Source: Methylobacterium pseudosasicola (GTDB lineage: Bacteria > Pseudomonadota > Alphaproteobacteria > Rhizobiales > Beijerinckiaceae). From it: DNA of 64,000 bases. The translations under genes were made by a program, and so were the position numbers. The notes beneath the pieces were generated by a model that saw only the letters and a program-made list of their open reading frames with translations, was not told the DNA's origin and made no database searches. Positions 54,594 through 63,020 of the stretch are shown here, piece by piece; position 1 is the stretch's first letter; every line of letters begins with the position of its first letter. Where the stretch lies: contig NZ_FOTK01000007.1 of assembly GCF_900114535.1 (NCBI RefSeq), forward strand, positions 124,001 to 188,000, given 5' to 3'.

Positions 54594-54899
54594 TCACTTG
54601 GCCGTGCCGCCGTTCGCGTTGGGCTGGGCCGGCTGCGGGTAGGACGGGTTGCCGCCCGGGACCCCATTGCTGTTCGACGGCGCGGCGCCGCCGGACTGGC
54701 CGTTGACCGAGCCGGTCACTTCGCGGCGCGACGCGTCCTGGCTCTGGCTGGCGTAATCCTTCGGCGCATTGGCGCCGTTCCAGGTCAGCAGGCCAACCGT
54801 GGCGATCGCCAGCAGGACGAGGCTGGCGACTAGGACCCAGAGCACGGGCTTGCCGCGCTCGCCCTGCCGGCCATCCTGCGGGTTCAGTTTCTCGGCCAT
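54594..54899 (-). CDS. Small membrane-anchored protein
   Basis: 101 residues. A short basic N-terminus is followed by one membrane helix (VLWVLVASLVLLAIATVGLLTW, about residues 19-40). A hydrophilic tail rich in Asn/Gly/Pro/Ser (NGQSGGAAPSNSNGVPGG) ends the protein. The tail should be periplasmic and disordered. No domain is known to me. It is convergent with hbd. A good GGAGGAACTGG precedes ATG at 54899. Confidence 0.7.
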   Translation of the reverse strand: MAEKLNPQDGRQGERGKPVLWVLVASLVLLAIATVGLLTWNGANAPKDYASQSQDASRREVTGSVNGQSGGAAPSNSNGVPGGNPSYPQPAQPNANGGTAK

Positions 54900-55000
54900 A
54901 TCCAGTTCCTCCCACCCGAACGCGACGCGCGCGACACGATTTCGTTACCGGCCGCCAACGCGGCGTCGCCAAGACGGGTTCCTAGCAATCGCTGAGGTTA

Positions 55001-55050
55001 GCGCGCTCGCCGCCGACAGGGATGCCGGTTCGGGCGCAAGCGAACGCGCC
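55001..55050. repeat. Palindromic intergenic element, copy 2
   Basis: It shares gcgctcgccgccga, the gat(a/g)ccggttcgg core and the final g(c)gaacgcgcc-type end with the element at 25991-26040, and lies in the same position: next to a gene 3' end. The arms are less perfect than in copy 1. Confidence 0.55.
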
Positions 55051-55062
55051 AGATCGAAGCCT

Positions 55063-56076
55063 CTAGCGGCCGGTGGTGAGCAGGATCTTGCCGAGATGGG
55101 CGCTCGATTCCATCAGCTCATGGGCCTTCTGCGCCTGCTCCAGCGGGAAGGTGGCGTGCGTAACCGACCGGATGCGCCCGGCCTCCAGCTCCGGCCAGAC
55201 ATCCTTGCGCAGCCCCTCGGCGATGGCGGCCTTGTCGGCCTTCGGGCGAGGCCGCAGGGTCGAGCCCGTGAAGGTCAGGCGGTTGCGCATGATCGGGGTG
55301 ATGTTCAGGCCATCGACCTTGTAGCCGCCCATCAGGGCGATCATCACGAGGCGGCCATCTGGGGCCAGAGACCTGAGATTGCGGGCGAGGTAGCTCGCGC
55401 CGATCATGTCGAGAATGACGTCGACGCCGCGCCCGTCGGTCAGGCGTTTGATCTCCTCAGCGAAGTCGGCCTGCTTGTAGTCGATCGCCGCATCGGCCCC
55501 GAGCTCTTCGCAGAATTTGCACTTCTCGGCCGAGCCCGCGGTGGCGAACACCTCAGCCCCGACATGCTTGGCGATCTGGATCGCGGTGGCGCCGATGCCG
55601 CTCGACCCGCCATGCACCAGAAAATGCTCGCCCTTGGCGAGCCGGCCGCGCTGCACGACGTTGGAATAGACCGTGAAGAAGGTCTCCGGCAGCCCGGCCG
55701 CGTCGACCAGCGACAGCGCCTTCGGGCGGGGCAGACAATGGGACGCCTCGGCGACGGCGAACTCGGCGTAGCCGCCGCTGATCACCAGCGCGCAGACCTC
55801 CTCGCCGATCGAGAGGCCGTCGACCCCCTCCCCGAGCGCGGCGATGCGGCCGGCGACCTCGAGGCCCGGGATTTCGGTGGCGCCGGGCGGCGGCGGATAC
55901 AGGCCGGCGCGCTGCATCACGTCCGGCCGGTTCACCCCGGCAGCGACCACCTCGATCAGCACCTGTCCCGGCCCCGGGCTCGGCAGCGGCGCGGTCTCGA
56001 CCGCAATCACCTCCGGTCCGCCCGGACCCGTGAAATGGATCCGGCGCATGGTTTCGGGCAGGGCGGAGCTGGCCAT
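55063..56076 (-). CDS. NAD(P)H quinone oxidoreductase, PIG3/zeta-crystallin type
   Basis: 337 residues from ATG at 56076, which has TGAGGAA upstream. This medium-chain dehydrogenase lacks the catalytic zinc Cys set. It has the quinone-reductase pattern: MRRIHFTGPGGPEVIAVE at the N-terminus, VEVVAAGVNRPDVMQRAGLYPPPPG, and the nucleotide motif FLVHGGSSGIGATAIQIAKHVGA near 145-165. The run ...NRPD-x-x-QR-G-x-YPPPPG is characteristic of the TIGR02824 (PIG3) group, which reduces quinones with NADPH. It stands alone. The reductase may act in detoxification. Confidence 0.92.
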   Translation of the reverse strand: MASSALPETMRRIHFTGPGGPEVIAVETAPLPSPGPGQVLIEVVAAGVNRPDVMQRAGLYPPPPGATEIPGLEVAGRIAALGEGVDGLSIGEEVCALVISGGYAEFAVAEASHCLPRPKALSLVDAAGLPETFFTVYSNVVQRGRLAKGEHFLVHGGSSGIGATAIQIAKHVGAEVFATAGSAEKCKFCEELGADAAIDYKQADFAEEIKRLTDGRGVDVILDMIGASYLARNLRSLAPDGRLVMIALMGGYKVDGLNITPIMRNRLTFTGSTLRPRPKADKAAIAEGLRKDVWPELEAGRIRSVTHATFPLEQAQKAHELMESSAHLGKILLTTGR

Positions 56077-56437
56077 CGAAGATTCCTCAACGCGTGGGTG
56101 TTTCCGGGCCGCGCTCACGAAGCGCGGTTTGGCTCACCTTGGGGCAACGGAGGCGCTTGGCAAGCACGGTTCCGGCGGAACGGCCCGTCTCAACGCCTTC
56201 ACGATCGGGCCCAGGCCGAGAGCCTGTTGGCTGCGCGATCGTATTAGGAAGACGGTTCCGAGGGATGGATGCCCATCACGTCCTTCATCCTGAAGCCCCG
56301 GACGATCGAAGAGCGCCTGGCCTCGAAGCCCACCTCCCGGGATCGCCGATACATCTACGGGAATCTTTCGCGGGTCGCTGCCGCGATCATCTCTGATTGA
56401 GGCCCATAAGACGCGACGGACAGGCGCTGACCGCGGA
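56077..56437. other. Gap upstream of the quinone reductase and downstream of upp
   Basis: About 360 bases. It should hold the quinone-reductase promoter. One candidate small ORF (56269-56400) is listed separately. No RNA gene was recognised. Confidence 0.5.
56269..56400 (+). CDS. Candidate 43-residue small protein
   Basis: ATG at 56269, preceded at five bases by GAGGG, opens MPITSFILKPRTIEERLAS and continues with a basic middle (RDRRYIYGNLSRVA) to TGA at 56398-56400. Third codon positions are GC-rich, and the start is well placed. It is opposite in strand to both neighbours. No domain is known and no homologue can be cited, so it may be chance. Confidence 0.35.
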   Translation: MPITSFILKPRTIEERLASKPTSRDRRYIYGNLSRVAAAIISD

Positions 56438-57073
56438 TTATCGTGTGCCGTACATCCGGTCTCCGGCATCGCCGAGGCCCGGCACGATGTAGCCGTGATC
56501 GTTCAGATGGCTGTCGATGGCCGCGGTCCAGATCGGCACGTCCGGATGCGCGGCCTGGAACTTAGCGAGCCCTTCCGGGGCGGCCAGGAGGCAGACGAAG
56601 CGCAGATCCGACGCGCCCCGGGCCTTTAGCCGGTCCAGGGCCGCGATGGCGGAATTCGCCGTGGCGAGCATCGGATCGAGCACCAGCACGGTCCGGTCGG
56701 CGAGATCCGATGGCGCCTTGAAGTAGTACTCGACCGCGTCGAGCGTCTCGGGATCGCGGTAGAGCCCGACATGGGCGACCCGCGCCGAAGGGACCAGCGA
56801 CAGCATGCCGTCGAGGAAGCCGACCCCGGCCCGCAGAATCGGGGCGAAGACCAGTTTCTTGCCCTGGATCTGCCGGCCTTCCATCGGCTGGATCGGCGTC
56901 TCGATGGTGACCGGCTCCAGCGGCAGGTCCCGCGTCACCTCATAGGCCAGCAGCATGCCGATCTCGTTCAGGATCTGGCGAAAACCCTTGGTCGACCGGT
57001 TCTTGTCCCGCAGATAGGTCAGCTTGTGCTGCACCAGAGGGTGATCGACCACCGTGACCCGACTTGTCGGCAT
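56438..57073 (-). CDS. upp: Uracil phosphoribosyltransferase
   Basis: 211 residues, the bacterial length. It makes UMP from uracil and PRPP in pyrimidine salvage. Motifs are [16 protein letters not shown] at the start, [37 protein letters not shown], the PRPP loop [14 protein letters not shown], and the C-terminal uracil site [24 protein letters not shown] run (here [16 protein letters not shown]). ATG at 57073. No uraA permease lies next to it. Confidence 0.97.
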   Translation of the reverse strand: MPTSRVTVVDHPLVQHKLTYLRDKNRSTKGFRQILNEIGMLLAYEVTRDLPLEPVTIETPIQPMEGRQIQGKKLVFAPILRAGVGFLDGMLSLVPSARVAHVGLYRDPETLDAVEYYFKAPSDLADRTVLVLDPMLATANSAIAALDRLKARGASDLRFVCLLAAPEGLAKFQAAHPDVPIWTAAIDSHLNDHGYIVPGLGDAGDRMYGTR

Positions 57074-57652
57074 CGCTCGTCCCTCTCTTTCGAAGGGGCA
57101 GGAATGCCGGAGCCTGCGCCGGGGCGCAACGTGACTCGGTCCGAATAGGCGTATTCAGATCGGTATGGACCGGGGACAAGGCCGACGCCGTCAGGGGCCA
57201 TCGCTCGCGGCGGCGCGATCGGGAGGGACCATACAGGCGGACCCGTGATTGCCGCTCAACCGCTACTTCGCGATGAATTCGGCATGCTTGCTGATATTCG
57301 ACGACGAATGATTTATATATTTTCAGGAAAACAAATAATAACCGCATCGTATTGCATGTAATTACAACCGTTTTGAAATATGAATTTAGAATACTGGGCT
57401 GTGAAATCGCCAGGATCACGCAAACGTGACACAAATTCAAAACGGATGCGATTTTTTAAATCGGCGCGATAAGAATAAATTTACTTCATGAACTGCATTT
57501 ATTTCCTAAAATATAGATCAGTCCGGGTTTAGACACATAGATCGTCTTAGTGCACCCAGGAGTTGCAGATCGAAATGACGCATCTTTGCAATAGGTCCTG
57601 TGGTAGGAAAATTTTTGACTGCCTGCACAACTTGTAAATTGCGACTTCCTTG
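57074..57652. other. Low-GC intergenic region upstream of the fourth chemoreceptor
   Basis: About 580 bases between divergent genes. Positions 57270-57560 are markedly AT-rich (for example atttatatattttcagg, taaattttaaatcgg-like runs), like the gap before the third chemoreceptor. It must include the promoters of upp and the receptor. Open frames here have low-complexity or non-conserved translations. No RNA gene was recognised. Confidence 0.55.
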
Positions 57653-59356
57653 ATGAACTCGGTCAAATCTATGCGCCTTTCCCTCAGGACTACTCTCGCC
57701 GCGATTTTCGGGTTGTTCGCCCTGCTCGCCGCAGGACAGGGCATCCTGTCGATCATCGAGCTCGCCGACATCCGGAAATCGATGACCGAGATTGCCGGCA
57801 ACTGGCTGCCCTCGGTGACGCGGATCAACGAGGTCGAAATCGCGGCCTCGGAGGTGCGCATCAAGCAATTTCGCCTGATGACGCTGTCCAACGATCCCGA
57901 TCATCTCAGGGGGGGCGAGGCTCAAGTCGCGACGACGCTGACGCAGCTGGCAGAGCGGCGCAGGGCCTACGAGGGCCTGATTTCCGGCCCCGACGAGCGG
58001 ACGCTGTACGACGATTTCGGCAGCCTGTGGAGCCGTTACGAGCGGACGGACGGCGAGATGCGCCGCCTGATCGCGACCGGCAAGCAGGCCGACGCGCTCG
58101 CGCTGCTCACCAACGCCGACACGGTCAAGCTCTATGATGATGCGCGCGCGACGCTCGCGCGCCTGGTCGCGGTGAACGAGCGGAATGCGACCCGGGAGGT
58201 CGAGATTGCCATGGACCGGGCGAAGACCGCGACTGCGGCCGCCTGGGGCAACGGCCTCCTATCCGTCGTCGCGGCGCTGGCGGCCGCAGCGTTCTGCCGA
58301 TTCCGCATCTCGCGGCCGATCCAGCACATGACCTCCGCCATGTCTCAGCTTGCGGGCGGCGATACTGGCGTGTCGATTCCGGCCCGGAACCGGCGCGACG
58401 AGATCGGCGCGATGGCGGCGGCCGTGGAGGTGTTCAAGGACAACCTGATCCGCACCCGCGCGCTGGAGGCGGAGACCGCGCAGGCGCGGCTCGCCGCCGA
58501 GGAGCAGCGTAAGGCCGGTATGCGCCAGATGGCCGACAGCTTCGAGCAGGCGGTCGGCGGCATCATCGGCATGGTGTCGTCCTCGGCCACCGAACTCCAG
58601 GCCACCGCGGGCGCGATGTCGGCCATGGCCGGGGAGACTTCCGCCCAGTCCGGCGCGGTGGCTGCTGCCGCCGAAGAAGCCGCCAGCAACGTCAACACCG
58701 TCGCCGCCGCGACCGAGGAACTCGGCTCCTCCGTACAGGAGATCGGCCGGCAGATGGACAGCTCGGCCAAGCTCGCGCAGAGCGCGGTCGATGAGGCCGG
58801 GCAGACCGGCACGCTGGTCCACGAGCTGAGCAGCGCCGTTGCCCGGATCGGCGACGTGGTCGGGCTGATCTCCTCGATCGCGGGACAGACCAACCTGCTG
58901 GCGCTGAACGCGACCATCGAGGCGGCGCGGGCCGGCGATGCCGGGCGGGGCTTCGCCGTGGTGGCTTCCGAGGTGAAGGCCCTGGCCGAGCAAACCGCCA
59001 AGGCGACGGAGGAGATCGGCGGCCAGATCGCCCGGGTCCAGGCCTCCACCGGTCAGGCGGTGACGGCGATCAGCTCGATCACCGCGCGGATCCAGGAGAT
59101 CAGCACCGTGGCGACCTCGATTGCCGCCGCGGTCGAGGAGCAGGGTGCAGCGACGCAGGAGATCGTCCGCAACGTCGGTCAGGCGGCTCAGGGCACCGGC
59201 GAGGTCACCAGCAACATCTCGGGCGTCGCCGATGCCGCCGAGGAGACCGGACGGTCAGCGACCCAGGTCCTCGGCGCGGCCTCGGAGCTGTCGCGCCAGT
59301 CCGAGCACCTCCGCGCCGAAGTCTCCCGCTTCCTCGACACGGTGCGGGCGGCGTAA
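57653..59356 (+). CDS. Methyl-accepting chemotaxis protein with four-helix-bundle sensor
   Basis: 567 residues from ATG 57653; ATG 57671 (MRLSLRTTL) is an equally good start, as neither has a clear ribosome-binding site. Membrane segment near 14-35, a 150-residue helical periplasmic sensor ([28 protein letters not shown], typical of 4HB_MCP), second membrane segment near 195-215, HAMP ([22 protein letters not shown]), then a signalling coiled coil with tip [20 protein letters not shown]. It ends FLDTVRAA, lacking a CheR pentapeptide. Its HAMP-to-end portion closely resembles the third receptor (35.9-38.0 kb). The ligand is unknown. Confidence 0.93.
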   Translation: MNSVKSMRLSLRTTLAAIFGLFALLAAGQGILSIIELADIRKSMTEIAGNWLPSVTRINEVEIAASEVRIKQFRLMTLSNDPDHLRGGEAQVATTLTQLAERRRAYEGLISGPDERTLYDDFGSLWSRYERTDGEMRRLIATGKQADALALLTNADTVKLYDDARATLARLVAVNERNATREVEIAMDRAKTATAAAWGNGLLSVVAALAAAAFCRFRISRPIQHMTSAMSQLAGGDTGVSIPARNRRDEIGAMAAAVEVFKDNLIRTRALEAETAQARLAAEEQRKAGMRQMADSFEQAVGGIIGMVSSSATELQATAGAMSAMAGETSAQSGAVAAAAEEAASNVNTVAAATEELGSSVQEIGRQMDSSAKLAQSAVDEAGQTGTLVHELSSAVARIGDVVGLISSIAGQTNLLALNATIEAARAGDAGRGFAVVASEVKALAEQTAKATEEIGGQIARVQASTGQAVTAISSITARIQEISTVATSIAAAVEEQGAATQEIVRNVGQAAQGTGEVTSNISGVADAAEETGRSATQVLGAASELSRQSEHLRAEVSRFLDTVRAA

Positions 59357-59370
59357 CGCCTATCGAAGGC

Positions 59371-59396
59371 GGGACCCGGCTCGTCGGCCGGGTCCC
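59371..59396. terminator. Terminator between chemoreceptor and DUF2852 gene
   Basis: GGGACCCGGC (59371-59380) and GCCGGGTCCC (59387-59396) form a perfect 10-bp stem with a 6-base loop between two convergent stop codons. It is usable in both directions. Confidence 0.65.
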
Positions 59397-59410
59397 ACGA
59401 AGCGGAAGCC

Positions 59411-59872
59411 TCAGGCGGTGTAGGAGCCGCCCTCGCCCCGGCGCTTGGCCATGAAGGCGTCGAACTGCTCGCGGTCCTTGGCCCGCTTCAGCTCCTCGAC
59501 GAACTCCGCGAAGGCGCGGCTCTCGTCTTCCAGGGCCTTACGCTGCGCTTCGAGCCGATCGAGCTCGGCGCGGCGATAGGCGTCGAACGCGGCGTTGCCG
59601 GTGCCGCTGGTATTGGCCGCCTCGAAGGCCCGGGCGAAGCGCGAGGCCGGACGTCCGCTGCCCTCGAAGCCGGCGACGCCCCGACGGGCGGCATCGCGCA
59701 GTTCTGCGAAGGCCGGGTAGCCGGCGATCTTCCAGGCGACAAGGGCGAGGCCGATCGGCCACCAGTAGATGAAGCCGACGACGATCGCGCCGATTTCGAG
59801 GGAACGACGGGGAAACGGGCCGGAACGGCAGAGCTTGCCGGTCGCCCAGGGAGAGGAGGTTTGCGTGGTCAC
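59411..59872 (-). CDS. DUF2852 domain protein
   Basis: 153 residues from GTG at 59872, preceded by no strong ribosome-binding site. One membrane helix (LEIGAIVVGFIYWWPIGLALVAW, near 25-48) is followed by a polar region. The DUF2852 signature run is NTSGTGNAAFDAYRRAELDRLEAQRKAL and DEFVEEL-like (here AEFVEELKRAKDREQFDAFMAKR). The C-terminus should lie in the cytosol. Its function is unknown; it is widespread in Rhizobiales. It is convergent with the chemoreceptor gene and 58 bases downstream of a TetR gene on the same strand. Confidence 0.9.
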   Translation of the reverse strand: MTTQTSSPWATGKLCRSGPFPRRSLEIGAIVVGFIYWWPIGLALVAWKIAGYPAFAELRDAARRGVAGFEGSGRPASRFARAFEAANTSGTGNAAFDAYRRAELDRLEAQRKALEDESRAFAEFVEELKRAKDREQFDAFMAKRRGEGGSYTA

Positions 59873-59929
59873 GGCTTGGCTCCGCTGTTCATGTGAACGG
59901 AGTTAACATGCGGGTGCCCGGGCGGCCTT

Positions 59930-60577
59930 TCAAGACCGGGGGCGCTCGCCCGGCTGCGCGACTCCGTGAACCAGAGCGAGGACCCCGGCGCGGAGCAATT
60001 CGTACTTGTCCGGGAAGCCGGGTCCCCGCGGCAAGTGCCCGGCAGCCGAGAGGGTCGCAATGCCGTGGGCCAGAGCCCAGACTTCGAGGGCGATGAATCG
60101 GGGCGCAACGCCGCCGAACCCATCCGCAAAGGTCGCCTGCAGGGCCTCGACCAGGAGGTCGAACGGGGACGGCCGCCCGGGGGGCGCCTCCGCCCCGGTC
60201 GGCTCGGCGGGGAGGCCGCGGGTCTCGAAGATCGCGGCATAATAGGCCGGCTCCTCTTCGGCGAAGGCCAGGTAGGCTTCGCCCATGCGGGTGAAGCGTT
60301 CGAGCGGCGTGCCCCGGGAGGTCAGCGCCCGGGCCAGACGGGCGGCGAGTTCCGCGAAGCCGCGCCCGGCCAGCTCTTCCAGCAGCGCCTCACGACCGCG
60401 GAAGTGCCGGTACAGGGCCGCCGGCGTCACCCCGACGAGGCGGGCGGCGTCGACCAGCGCGAAGCCGCCGATCCCGCGCTCGGCGATGAACCGGCGCGCG
60501 GCCTCGATCAGGGCCTCCTTGAGGTTCCCGTGGTGATAGCTCCGCCGGTCGCCCGGTCCGTCTCGCCAGGGTCGCAA
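59930..60577 (-). CDS. TetR/AcrR family transcriptional regulator
   Basis: 215 residues. The start is TTG at 60577 (no in-frame ATG upstream of the DNA-binding domain exists), with GAGGACACC nine bases before. The N-terminal helix-turn-helix is clear: SYHHGNLKEALIEAARRFIAERGIGGFALVDAARLVGVTPAALYRHFRGREALL. The C-terminal ligand domain contains EEEPAYYAAIFETRG, a WHG-type (TetR_C_13) pattern. Such regulators repress a neighbouring or distant gene until they bind a small molecule. The adjacent DUF2852 gene is downstream, so the target is unclear. Confidence 0.9.
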   Translation of the reverse strand: MRPWRDGPGDRRSYHHGNLKEALIEAARRFIAERGIGGFALVDAARLVGVTPAALYRHFRGREALLEELAGRGFAELAARLARALTSRGTPLERFTRMGEAYLAFAEEEPAYYAAIFETRGLPAEPTGAEAPPGRPSPFDLLVEALQATFADGFGGVAPRFIALEVWALAHGIATLSAAGHLPRGPGFPDKYELLRAGVLALVHGVAQPGERPRS

Positions 60578-60850
60578 GTTCTGGTGTCCTCTGCGCGCGC
60601 GCAGGCATTACGGTCGAAGCACGGCGTTTGTTGCGGTGGCGAACGGGCGCCGATCGCTTGACCCGCCGCAGAGCCTCTCACACAACTCCCGCTGCGCCGC
60701 GTCGTGCGGAACAAGACTCTCCGGGAACGGGCGTTTTGTGAGGTACCCCAAAAGGCGCACCAGGATCGGATCGCGCTCGGCCGAATCGCATCGCCCTCTC
60801 CGAAGACGGGCATATCACTGCGGCCTTCGCCAGAGGGAAGACCATTCGGC

Positions 60851-61147
60851 ATGGCTTTCGTGAGTCTGAAAGCATGGCGCACGCGCTCGGCGGAACGCGC
60901 CGAGATCGCGTCGCGGTTGAAACGGGACCTGATCGTCGCCCTCGGTCTGACCGAGGCCGACGCGCTGGCGGTGAACGAGATCGCCTGCGCGGATCCCGGC
61001 TGCCCGGACATGGAAACGATCGTGCTCGTGATGCGCGCCGGCGCCCCGACCCGGGCTCTGCGGATCCGGCGTCCGATGGATGCGGTGGACGCGCAGGACA
61101 TCGCCGACCTGGTCCAGCAGGACCGCTCGGGCGAGACCTCTCGATGA
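60851..61147 (+). CDS. Conserved small protein with NEIAC-x-DPGCPD motif
   Basis: 98 residues from ATG at 60851. A basic helical start (SLKAWRTRSAERAEIASRLKRDLI) is followed by VNEIACADPGCPDMETIVLVM and RALRIRRPMDAVDAQDIADL. I recognise the ACxDPGCPxxET stretch from uncharacterised small Rhizobiales proteins, sometimes labelled nitrate reductase by mistake. Two Cys five residues apart could bind metal. The function is unknown. In-frame sequence upstream (from 60704) is not protein-like. A thioredoxin-type gene follows after 120 bases on the same strand. Confidence 0.7.
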   Translation: MAFVSLKAWRTRSAERAEIASRLKRDLIVALGLTEADALAVNEIACADPGCPDMETIVLVMRAGAPTRALRIRRPMDAVDAQDIADLVQQDRSGETSR

Positions 61148-61267
61148 TGTGACGGACCGCAGCCCCGGGAGCCGCGCCGTCGCGGCAGCGTTTCCCTGTC
61201 GTTCGTGTAACGACGACCGGACGGACACCGAAAGTCGACACACAATCGGTGCCGCCGGAGGAAACCC

Positions 61268-61663
61268 ATGACGATGCGCCGCCGCGGCATCCTTGCGCTG
61301 GCCTGCTCAGGTCTCGCCGCCTGCCTGTCGCCCGCCCTGGCCGGCGAGACGTTGCCGTTCTCGGCCGCGGCCTTCGAGGCCGCACAGAAGAGCGGCAAGC
61401 CGATCCTGGTGGAGGTCAGCGCGCCCTGGTGCCCGATCTGCAAGACCCAGAAGCCGATCCTGGCGCGGCTCGCCGCGGAGCCGCGCTTCAAGGACCTTCA
61501 GATCTTCGACATCGACTTCGACAGCCAGAAGGACCTGCTGCGCCGGTTCAACGCGCGCATGCAGAGCACGTTGATCGCCTACAAGGGCGAGACCGAGACC
61601 GGCCGCTCGGTGGGCGAGACCCAGCCGGAATGGATCGAGGGTCTGCTGGAGAAGACGCTCTGA
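61268..61663 (+). CDS. Exported thioredoxin-like protein
   Basis: 131 residues. ATG at 61268 follows GGAGGAAA. A signal peptide, possibly lipoprotein-like (MRRRGILALACSGLAACLSPALAG, with MRRR at the start), precedes a thioredoxin fold: PILVEVSAPWCPICKTQKPIL carries the active-site WCPIC pair, and IDFDSQKDLLRRFNARMQSTLIAYKGE follows with the expected secondary structure. The cis-Pro before the last strands is replaced by Ser-Thr (QSTLI). It is probably a periplasmic disulfide reductase or a heme/copper-site chaperone relative. No cytochrome c genes adjoin it. Confidence 0.85.
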   Translation: MTMRRRGILALACSGLAACLSPALAGETLPFSAAAFEAAQKSGKPILVEVSAPWCPICKTQKPILARLAAEPRFKDLQIFDIDFDSQKDLLRRFNARMQSTLIAYKGETETGRSVGETQPEWIEGLLEKTL

Positions 61664-61780
61664 ACGGCCGCCCTCGACCGATCGACCCAGAAAACCTTCC
61701 GGTTTCGTTCAGGCACTGTCCGGCATAGCCGGCTCGCCCCCGTTCCGATTCGTCACGGGGCGAGACGGAGACCGTACCCG

Positions 61781-62953
61781 GTGACGCGCACCACCCCGCA
61801 CAACGCTTCCGGACCGAGCGCGATCATCGCGATCCCGGTGCGCAACGAGGTCGAGCGGATCGAGGCCTGCCTCAGAGCCATCGACGCCCAGGTCGGGCTC
61901 GCCCCGGGAAGCCTCGGGCTGGTGCTGTTCCTGAACAATTGCACCGACGGGACCGACGCCTTCGTGTCCCGTCTGCTGCCGACGCTCTCGATACCGGTGC
62001 GGGTCGAGACCGAGGATTTTTCCGGCGCGCATGCCGGCTGGGCCCGGCGCAAAGCCATGGATGCGGCGGCGGACTGGCTGGGGGATGCGGGGAATGCGGG
62101 GATGATCCTGTCGACGGATGCGGATAGCCGCGTGCCGCCGAACTGGGTCGCCCGCAACCGCGCCGCCATCGAGGCCGGCGCCGACGCGGTGGCCGGGCGG
62201 GTCGAGCTGGACGCCGCGGAAGCTGCTTTGCTGCCGCCGTCCCTGCCCGCCCGCGGCCGCCTTGAGGACATCTACGACGCCCTGATCACCGAGGCCGAGG
62301 CCCGGATCGATCCGGATCCGCACGATCCCTGGCCCTGCCACCGGACCGCGATCGGCGCGACCCTGGCGGTGACCCGCACGGCCTATCTGGCAGTCGGCGG
62401 CATGCCGGAGATCCCGCTCGGCGAGGATGGCGCCTTCATCGCGCGGCTGATCGAGCACGGCTTGCGCGTCCGGCACGCCACCGATGTCTGCGTGACCATC
62501 TCGGCCTGGCTCACTGGCCGCGCCCCGGGCGGGGTCGCCGACACGATCCGCTCCCGCTGCGAGGAGCCGGACGCCCTATGCGATGCCCGAATGGAGACCT
62601 TCCCCCGGGTGGTGCGCCGCTACCTCTGGCGGCGGCGGTTCCGGCGCCTGCACGGCAAGGGCAGCCTGCGCGCGAACCCGGCCTGGGCTCGCGCCATCGG
62701 GATCGCCCCCGCTGAAGCCGGCCGGATCGCCGCGCTTCCGCTCGGGCAGGCCATCGCGGAGGCCGAGCGCGCGAGCCCGCGCCTGGTGTACCGCCCGATC
62801 GGCCCACGCCAGCTCCCGGGCCAGATCCGGCTGGCGCGGGTCGGCGTCGCGGCAATCCGGCTGGTACAGCGCGTCGCCGGCCTGGCCCGGTCGGCCGCGG
62901 ACTCGGCGACACCCGGGCGTCCGGTCGCCGATCCGCGCGGTGGGCAGATCTGA
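61781..62953 (+). CDS. Family 2 glycosyltransferase
   Basis: 390 residues from GTG at 61781. The GT-A core is clear: AIIAIPVRNEVERIEACLRAID (nucleotide strand), FLNNCTDGTDAFV, and the metal-binding DxD-type SLSTDADSRVPPNW-like run (here LSTDADSRVPPNWV). GMPEIPLGEDGAFIARL contains the acceptor/catalytic-base ED pattern. It has no membrane helices, so it is a soluble or peripheral inverting transferase; the sugar and acceptor are unknown. It stands alone and ends before the AraC gene. Similar genes elsewhere are grouped with acyltransferases or PIG-L deacetylases, absent here. Confidence 0.87.
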   Translation: MTRTTPHNASGPSAIIAIPVRNEVERIEACLRAIDAQVGLAPGSLGLVLFLNNCTDGTDAFVSRLLPTLSIPVRVETEDFSGAHAGWARRKAMDAAADWLGDAGNAGMILSTDADSRVPPNWVARNRAAIEAGADAVAGRVELDAAEAALLPPSLPARGRLEDIYDALITEAEARIDPDPHDPWPCHRTAIGATLAVTRTAYLAVGGMPEIPLGEDGAFIARLIEHGLRVRHATDVCVTISAWLTGRAPGGVADTIRSRCEEPDALCDARMETFPRVVRRYLWRRRFRRLHGKGSLRANPAWARAIGIAPAEAGRIAALPLGQAIAEAERASPRLVYRPIGPRQLPGQIRLARVGVAAIRLVQRVAGLARSAADSATPGRPVADPRGGQI

Positions 62954-63020
62954 TCCCAAGCCCCGTCCAATCCTTGGCGTCATCCCCTCGGCATTCGAGG
63001 ATTGACAGTGCGCCAGGCTG

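Noticed and set aside
57518..57925. Minus-strand frames across the fourth chemoreceptor's start
   Set aside because: They overlap the receptor's coding start and have no domain features.
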